Below are positions 59,827-64,000 of a stretch of 64,000 nt of DNA, one piece after another. How positions within the stretch are numbered: position 1 is the first letter of the stretch; every line of letters begins with the position of its first letter. The stretch comes from Geomonas paludis (GTDB taxonomy: Bacteria > Desulfobacterota > Desulfuromonadia > Geobacterales > Geobacteraceae): contig NZ_BLXY01000005.1 in the NCBI RefSeq assembly GCF_014193585.1, positions 124,001-188,000 of the forward strand, in the 5' to 3' direction. The notes under the pieces are model-generated. The model was not told the origin of the DNA. It saw only the letters and a program-made list of their open reading frames with translations, and searched no databases. Position numbers and translations under genes: made by a program.

Positions 59827-60385
59827 GAACCTGGTGGTCATAGGCGTCTCGACGGGGGGGCCGCTGACACTGAAGGCACTGTTCCGGGAGCTCCCGCCGC
59901 TGGACGCCGCCTTCCTCATCGTGCTGCACATAACGCCCCAGATGGACTACCGTATCGCCCAGGGACTGGACGCGGCCGCCTCGATGCCGGTGAAGCTGGC
60001 CGAGGACGGCGAGTACCTGAAAAGCGGCCATGTCTACATGGCGCCCGGCGGGCTCCACCTCCAGCTGACCGGCAACAACCGGGTGGTGCTGTGCGAGGGG
60101 CCCCGGGTCAATTACGTGCAGCCGGCCGCGGACGTCACCATGCTCTCGCTGAGCAAGCCGCTCAAGGGGAAGCTGATCGGCATCGTGCTCACCGGCATGG
60201 GACGCGACGGCGCCGACGGGATCAAGCACATCCACGACATCGGCGGCATCACCATCGCCCAGGACCAGCAGTCCTCCACCATCTACGGCATGCCCAAGGC
60301 CGCCGCCCAGACCGGCGCCGTCGACTACGTCCTCTCCCCGCAGAAGATCGCGGGAAAACTGATGGAACTGCTGAGACCGGTGTGA
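59819..60385 (+). CDS. CheB-type methylesterase domain without receiver
   Basis: 188 residues comprising only the CheB methylesterase domain: GVSTGG (Ser11), LHITPQ (His37) and GMGRDGADG (Asp130), so the catalytic triad is present. The regulatory receiver normally fused to CheB is missing; a stand-alone receiver is encoded just before and overlaps its start. This looks like a split CheB whose two halves are separate, translationally coupled genes. It is the second methylesterase of the operon. Its receptor target is unknown. Confidence 0.88.
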   Translation: MTRNLVVIGVSTGGPLTLKALFRELPPLDAAFLIVLHITPQMDYRIAQGLDAAASMPVKLAEDGEYLKSGHVYMAPGGLHLQLTGNNRVVLCEGPRVNYVQPAADVTMLSLSKPLKGKLIGIVLTGMGRDGADGIKHIHDIGGITIAQDQQSSTIYGMPKAAAQTGAVDYVLSPQKIAGKLMELLRPV

Positions 60386-60388
60386 CGG

Positions 60389-61294
60389 CTAGCCCGCCTC
60401 CCCGTCCCGCTCACCCGGGGCATGCTCCAGCAGGAAGTCGACGAAGGCGCGGTTGGCGAGAGACAGGTAGGTATCCTTCTTCCAGGCGATGAGCAGGTCG
60501 AGGTGTAGCGGCGGATCGAAGGAGACCGCGGCGAGATCGCTATCCTCGGCCACCACCATCTTCAGGAAGATGGAAATGCCGGTGCCGTTGCGTACCAGAG
60601 ACTTGACCAGGGAGAACAGGTTGGTCTCGAAGATGATCCTCGGCGCGCTGCCGACCCCCTTGAGCGCCTCCAGGAAGAACTCCCTGATGTAGTACCCCTC
60701 CTTGTAGAAGACCAGCGGCTCGCCGATGAACTCCGCGAGCGTCACCGCCTGACGGCCGGCAAAGGGATGGTCCAGCGGCACGCAGACGACGATCTCCTCG
60801 CGCAGGAAGCGGCGCACCTCCAGGGTCGGGGGGAAGGCCGCGCTCCCGCCGGCCGCCACCACCCCCATGTCCAGCTCCCCCTCCCCGATCATCTTCTGGA
60901 TCCGCCCCGAGCCCTCCCCGAGCACGGAGATGCTCAGCTGCGGATAGCTCCTCTTGAAGTCGCGGAAGATGTCCGGAAAGAAGTAGGCGCTGATCATCGG
61001 CGTGATGCCGATCCTCACCTCGCCCCGGGTGAGCCCCTTCAACTCGGCCATCTCCAGTTCCGCCCCGCGCAGGTCGTCCAGGATGCGCCGGGCGTGGCCC
61101 AGGAAAATCTCACCCTCCGCGGTAAGCGACACCTTCTTGTCCTGCCGGTTGAAAAGGACCAGGTCCAGTTCCTCCTCCAGCTTCTTCACCGCCATGCTCA
61201 CCGCGGGCTGCGCGATGCGCAGCGACTCCGCCGCCTTGGTGAAGTTGCTGAGCCGCGCCACCTCGAGGAAATACCTCAGCTGCCTGATGTCCAT
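60389..61294 (-). CDS. LysR-type transcriptional regulator
   Basis: 301 residues from the ATG at 61294. N-terminal winged helix (IRQLRYFLEVARLSNFTKAAESLRIAQPAVSMAVKKLEEEL) and a periplasmic-binding-protein-like effector domain. It is divergent from an MFS transporter gene, the classic arrangement for a LysR regulator controlling export or uptake. The dyad at 61519-61543 is its likely operator. Effector unknown. Confidence 0.92.
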   Translation of the reverse strand: MDIRQLRYFLEVARLSNFTKAAESLRIAQPAVSMAVKKLEEELDLVLFNRQDKKVSLTAEGEIFLGHARRILDDLRGAELEMAELKGLTRGEVRIGITPMISAYFFPDIFRDFKRSYPQLSISVLGEGSGRIQKMIGEGELDMGVVAAGGSAAFPPTLEVRRFLREEIVVCVPLDHPFAGRQAVTLAEFIGEPLVFYKEGYYIREFFLEALKGVGSAPRIIFETNLFSLVKSLVRNGTGISIFLKMVVAEDSDLAAVSFDPPLHLDLLIAWKKDTYLSLANRAFVDFLLEHAPGERDGEAG

Positions 61295-61352
61295 GCCACC
61301 CCCATTAATAAAGAACCTGGCTAGCGATGATCTTCCGCGAAGATACCCATCC

Positions 61353-61463
61353 CCCTCTCCCTCCGGGAGAGGGCTGGGGTGAGGGCGCTGCAATAGGCAA
61401 TGATTTCGCTTCGTGGCACCTCCCTCACCCGCCCTTCGGGCACCCTCTCCCGGAGGGAGAGGG
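61353..61463. repeat. REP-like inverted-repeat element between lysR and the MFS gene
   Basis: Two 21-base arms, 61353-61373 and 61443-61463, are exact reverse complements. Each is itself nearly palindromic (CCCTCTCCC...GGGAGAGGG). Inside them, GGGTGAGGG pairs with CCCTCACCC. This is the shape of REP/MITE-like dispersed elements seen in GC-rich proteobacteria. Only one copy lies in the window. It falls in the lysR 5' leader. Confidence 0.75.
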
Positions 61464-61518
61464 CATTAGCGGAAGAGTGTCGCCAATCAACAATAAGAAA
61501 TAAATATCAAAGCGATAA

Positions 61519-61543
61519 GCATTATATATTTTTCTTATAATGC
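61519..61543. promoter_or_regulatory. Probable LysR operator
   Basis: GCATTATA and TATAATGC form a perfect eight-base inverted repeat with a nine-base spacer, AT-rich in a GC-rich context, about 55 bases before the MFS ATG. It contains the T-N11-A type core expected for LysR binding. Confidence 0.55.
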
Positions 61544-61598
61544 AGCAACAGTTATAGTTGCTTGGAAACCGGGCGGTCAACAGCAGGAGAGAACAGCA

Positions 61599-62831
61599 AT
61601 GGGATCCATCAAGAGCGGCACCAAGAGATACCGGCAGATCAACTGGGCCTTTTTCTGCGCAGGCTTTGTCACCTTCATCACACTCTACGACGTGCAGCCG
61701 CTGTTGCCGGTCTTCACCCGCGAGTTCGGCGTCAGCGCCATGTTCGCCAGCCTGCCGCTTTCGGTCACCTCCTGCGCCCTCGCCATCTCCATGCTTTTCG
61801 CCGGCACCATCTCCGAGACGCTGGGGCGCAAGACGGTCATGGTAGCTTCACTGGTGACCACCTCCGTCCTTGCCTACCTGACCTCCCACACCCAGAGCCT
61901 GGAACAACTGGTCGCGGTGAGGTTCCTGCAGGGCATCGCGCTGGCCGGCCTTCCCGCCGTCGCCCTCGCCTATCTCAGCGAGGAAATCGCCCCGGCATCG
62001 CTCACCTCCGCCATCGGCCTCTACATCAGCGGCAACGCCATCGGCGGCATGACCGGCAGGATCTTCACGGCCACCATGGCCGAGGCCACCTCCTGGCGCA
62101 CGGCCCTGGCCATCATCGGCGCGGTCTGCTTGGTGCTGAGCCTTTATTTCGCCAAGAGCCTCCCCCCGTCCGAGAACTTCAAGAAACGCCCTTTCGCGGC
62201 CCGTTACCTGTTCAGCTCGCTGTACCGGCAGTTGCAGGACCCGGGGCTTATCAGCCTGTACGGGATCTCCTTCCTGATCATGGGGAGCTTCGTAACCCTT
62301 TACAACTACATCACCTTCAGGCTTCTGAGTGCGCCGTACCACCTCCCGGCCTCGCTGGTGAGTCTGATCTTCCTGGTCTACATGCTGGGATCCTTCAGTT
62401 CCTCCATGATCGGGGTGCAGGTGGAGCGCTTCGGGCGGGGCCGGATGCTCTTTCTCACCATAGGCACCATGGTGGTCGGGGCGCTCTTCACCGTGAGCCG
62501 TGATCTCGGAACCATCGTCACCGGGATCGCCATTTTTACCTGCGGCTTTTTCGGCGCCCACGCCATCGCCTCCAGCTGGGTGGGGAGTCGCGCCAAGACC
62601 GCCCGGGCGCAGGCCGCCTCCCTCTATCTCTTTTTCTACTATCTCGGTTCCAGCGTTTCCGGCACCGTCGGCGGCGTGTTCTGGACCTCCTTCGGGTGGC
62701 AGGGCGTGGTGCTCCTGATACTGGGGCTCCTGGGGGCCGGGCTGGTACTGTTGAAGTTCCTCACCAGTTGTGCCGAGAGCGACTGCCCCGCCCGCAGCGC
62801 CGTTGCCACCCTCGACGTCCTGCGCAGCTAA
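61599..62831 (+). CDS. MFS transporter (YnfM-like)
   Basis: 410 residues with twelve predicted helices. The first cytoplasmic loop shows the MFS motif variant GTISETLGRKTVM, and the second half starts at about residue 210. Opening residues (AFFCAGFVTFITLYDVQPLLPVF) resemble the YnfM/arabinose-efflux-like exporters that are usually divergent from a LysR gene. Substrate unknown. AGGAGA precedes the ATG. Confidence 0.88.
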   Translation: MGSIKSGTKRYRQINWAFFCAGFVTFITLYDVQPLLPVFTREFGVSAMFASLPLSVTSCALAISMLFAGTISETLGRKTVMVASLVTTSVLAYLTSHTQSLEQLVAVRFLQGIALAGLPAVALAYLSEEIAPASLTSAIGLYISGNAIGGMTGRIFTATMAEATSWRTALAIIGAVCLVLSLYFAKSLPPSENFKKRPFAARYLFSSLYRQLQDPGLISLYGISFLIMGSFVTLYNYITFRLLSAPYHLPASLVSLIFLVYMLGSFSSSMIGVQVERFGRGRMLFLTIGTMVVGALFTVSRDLGTIVTGIAIFTCGFFGAHAIASSWVGSRAKTARAQAASLYLFFYYLGSSVSGTVGGVFWTSFGWQGVVLLILGLLGAGLVLLKFLTSCAESDCPARSAVATLDVLRS

Positions 62832-62890
62832 CCTCTCAAGTTCCACGCGTGCCTGCCGATAAAAGCCTCAGTAGTCAGGAGGAAGACAGC

Positions 62891-63163
62891 ATGCAGGAAC
62901 TTATTCGAGTAGCGGACGGGGTAGCCATCCCCCTGGAAATGTTAGGGACCTGGGACAAGGTCTCCGAGTTGGCCTCCAAGTATGGTCGTGTTTTCGAGGC
63001 CGATCTGGGGCGGCTCGGGTTCAATTTGCGTCCCATTTATCATCTCAACAACTACATCGGCGGCGAGCAGGCGATAGCCTTTGGCACAGCCACCTCATCG
63101 AGGTTGCAGTTCGTGCTCCGTCCCGACATCTACAAAGCCATGGTAGGCAGCGTAGTCCACTGA
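62891..63163 (+). CDS. Small conserved-looking protein of unknown function
   Basis: 90 residues from the ATG at 62891 with a strong site (AGGAGGA). No signal peptide or membrane helix. Mixed alpha/beta composition with segments EMLGTWDKVSELASKYG and HLNNYIGGEQAIAFGT. I do not recognise the family. It lies 59 bases after the MFS gene and may be transcribed with it. A GC-rich hairpin (GCGGGGG/CCCCCGC type) follows its stop and could end the transcript. Confidence 0.6.
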   Translation: MQELIRVADGVAIPLEMLGTWDKVSELASKYGRVFEADLGRLGFNLRPIYHLNNYIGGEQAIAFGTATSSRLQFVLRPDIYKAMVGSVVH

Positions 63164-63573
63164 CCCTCGGCGGGCGGGGGTGCGTTTGCGCCCGCCCCCG
63201 CTTGCCCCGCTTGCAGCTCTCCCCGCTAGCCCCGCTGGCCCTCCCCCGCCAACGACACTGCTGTCCCCAATTGCCCATTCAGCCTTCCCATCATTCCTAT
63301 TACTCCCATCACTCCCATAATTCCCATCCGCCGCCCCCCTTTCCGACCAAAAAGATCCCCAAGCCCACAAACCCCGTTTTTATGACTTAGGTCAAGGTCG
63401 CCATCGACATTAGCCGTTAAAGTCACAACATCGAAGCGGCACACAGGAGCCGACGGCTGCCAGAGGGACCGCTTCAGCAGATCAAAGCTAAACCGGGAGA
63501 ATGGATGAAGACCTTTTTGAAGAACCTTTTCGGTATGGGAACCTCAACTCAAAACAACGCTCAGGAGGAAGTA
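63164..63573. other. Intergenic region upstream of hcp
   Basis: About 400 bases. The first part holds a GC-rich hairpin, then a pyrimidine-rich stretch with loosely repeated CTCCCAT units (63287-63330). The dyad TGACTTAGGTCA lies at 63383-63394, followed by the hcp leader. No convincing gene except a possible N-terminal extension of hcp from 63505. Confidence 0.6.
63383..63394. promoter_or_regulatory. TGAC-N4-GTCA dyad upstream of hcp
   Basis: TGACTTAGGTCA is a perfect four-base-arm inverted repeat in the hcp upstream region. Crp/Fnr-family nitrosative-stress regulators such as HcpR control hcp in related bacteria, so this is a candidate operator. I cannot confirm the exact consensus. Confidence 0.45.
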
Positions 63574-64000
63574 ATGGACAACATGTTTTGCTACCAGTGT
63601 GAACAAGCCGCCAACGGCGGTTGCTCCAAAGTCGGTGTCTGCGGCAAGAAGCCGGAAGTAGCGGCTCTGCAGGACCTGCTCATCTACAACCTGAAAGGGA
63701 TCGCCTTCTGGGCCAACCTGGCCCGCGAGAAAGGCGCCAAGGACGCAGCCATCGACCGCTTCATGCTGGACGGCCTCTTCACCACCGTAACCAACGTCGA
63801 CTTCGACGCCGAAGAAATCGCCAAGCTGGTACGTGAAGCAGCCACCCTGCGCAACCAGGCACAGGCTCTCTACGAGAAGGCCAACGGCGCCGCCTACACC
63901 GGCACCGTACCCGAGGCAGCGCAGGCGTTCCACGCCGGCACCACCTCCGAACTGGTCGCACTGGGCGCCAAGCACGGCGTCAAGAGCGAAGAGATCGACG
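63574..64000 (+). CDS. hcp: Hydroxylamine reductase / hybrid-cluster protein, N-terminal part
   Basis: The frame from the ATG at 63574 (AGGAGGAAG upstream) runs off the right edge after 142 codons. Cys6, Cys9, Cys17 and Cys23 (C-x2-C-x7-C-x5-C) are the N-terminal [4Fe-4S] cluster ligands of Hcp, and the following helical region fits the family. Hcp reduces nitric oxide or hydroxylamine in anaerobes. An in-frame ATG at 63505, with its own ribosome site (GGGAG), would add 23 residues (MKTFLKNLFGMG...). I prefer 63574 because family members usually start shortly before the first Cys. Confidence 0.92.
   Translation, partial: MDNMFCYQCEQAANGGCSKVGVCGKKPEVAALQDLLIYNLKGIAFWANLAREKGAKDAAIDRFMLDGLFTTVTNVDFDAEEIAKLVREAATLRNQAQALYEKANGAAYTGTVPEAAQAFHAGTTSELVALGAKHGVKSEEID

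Noticed and set aside
63287-63330. Repeated CTCCCAT-like units as a CRISPR or regulatory array
   Set aside because: Units are short, irregular and without spacers of constant length; this is a simple pyrimidine-rich stretch.

Overview
The window reads as a chromosomal segment of a GC-rich, anaerobic, metal-respiring deltaproteobacterium of the Geobacter/Geomonas type. This rests on gene content, not on any database search. The indicators are a Rieske/cytochrome b operon ending in a pentaheme c-type cytochrome, a GEMM-I riboswitch of the form known from Geobacter, a hybrid-cluster protein gene, a tad pilus locus, a large Che operon and a probable selenoprotein ArsS.

Layout. 1-3 kb: minus-strand genes for an unidentified protein, a DUF2318 protein plus HMA metal-binding protein, and a ferredoxin plus histidine kinase. 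3.1-5.9 kb: an SDR oxidoreductase and a small secreted protein converge on an ArsS/AhpD-like pair; the arsS frame continues through an in-frame TGA followed by a SECIS-like hairpin. 6.0-8.4 kb: Rieske, cytochrome b and pentaheme cytochrome c. 8.4-13.9 kb: a five-gene acyl/amide module (asparagine synthase homologue, AMP-forming ligase, NadE-like protein, acyl carrier protein, left-handed beta-helix acyltransferase). 14.0-17.8 kb: a Crp-type operator, a GEMM-Ib (3',3'-cGAMP-type) riboswitch with an overlapping terminator, a 42-codon leader ORF, a secreted malectin-domain repeat protein and a secreted beta-helix protein.

17.9-35.4 kb: a long minus-strand exopolysaccharide locus of Wzx/Wzy type. 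It holds an initiating sugar transferase, WbpB/D/E-like diacetamido-uronate enzymes, export protein, chain-length regulator, ExeA-like ATPase, a degenerate tyrosine-kinase homologue, flippase, polymerase, CapA, ATP-grasp and glycosyltransferase genes. Its middle is clearly AT-richer than the flanks. 35.4-48.1 kb: a Crp/Fnr-family regulator, three TadE/TadG-like genes on the minus strand, and divergently flp and the tad secretion genes, including a 27-residue membrane miniprotein. 48.3-60.4 kb: a STAS-cheA-cheW-mcp-cheR-cheD-cheB operon that continues into two histidine kinases, a single-domain response regulator and a second, receiver-less CheB. 60.4-64 kb: a divergent LysR/MFS pair, a small unknown gene and the start of hcp.

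Functional picture. Much of the window concerns the cell surface: polysaccharide synthesis and decoration, secreted carbohydrate-binding proteins, Flp pili, and chemosensory and second-messenger control. The best candidates for new biology are the cGAMP-type riboswitch combined with a Crp-type operator in front of matrix proteins, the acyl/amide module beside it, and the selenocysteine-extended ArsS.
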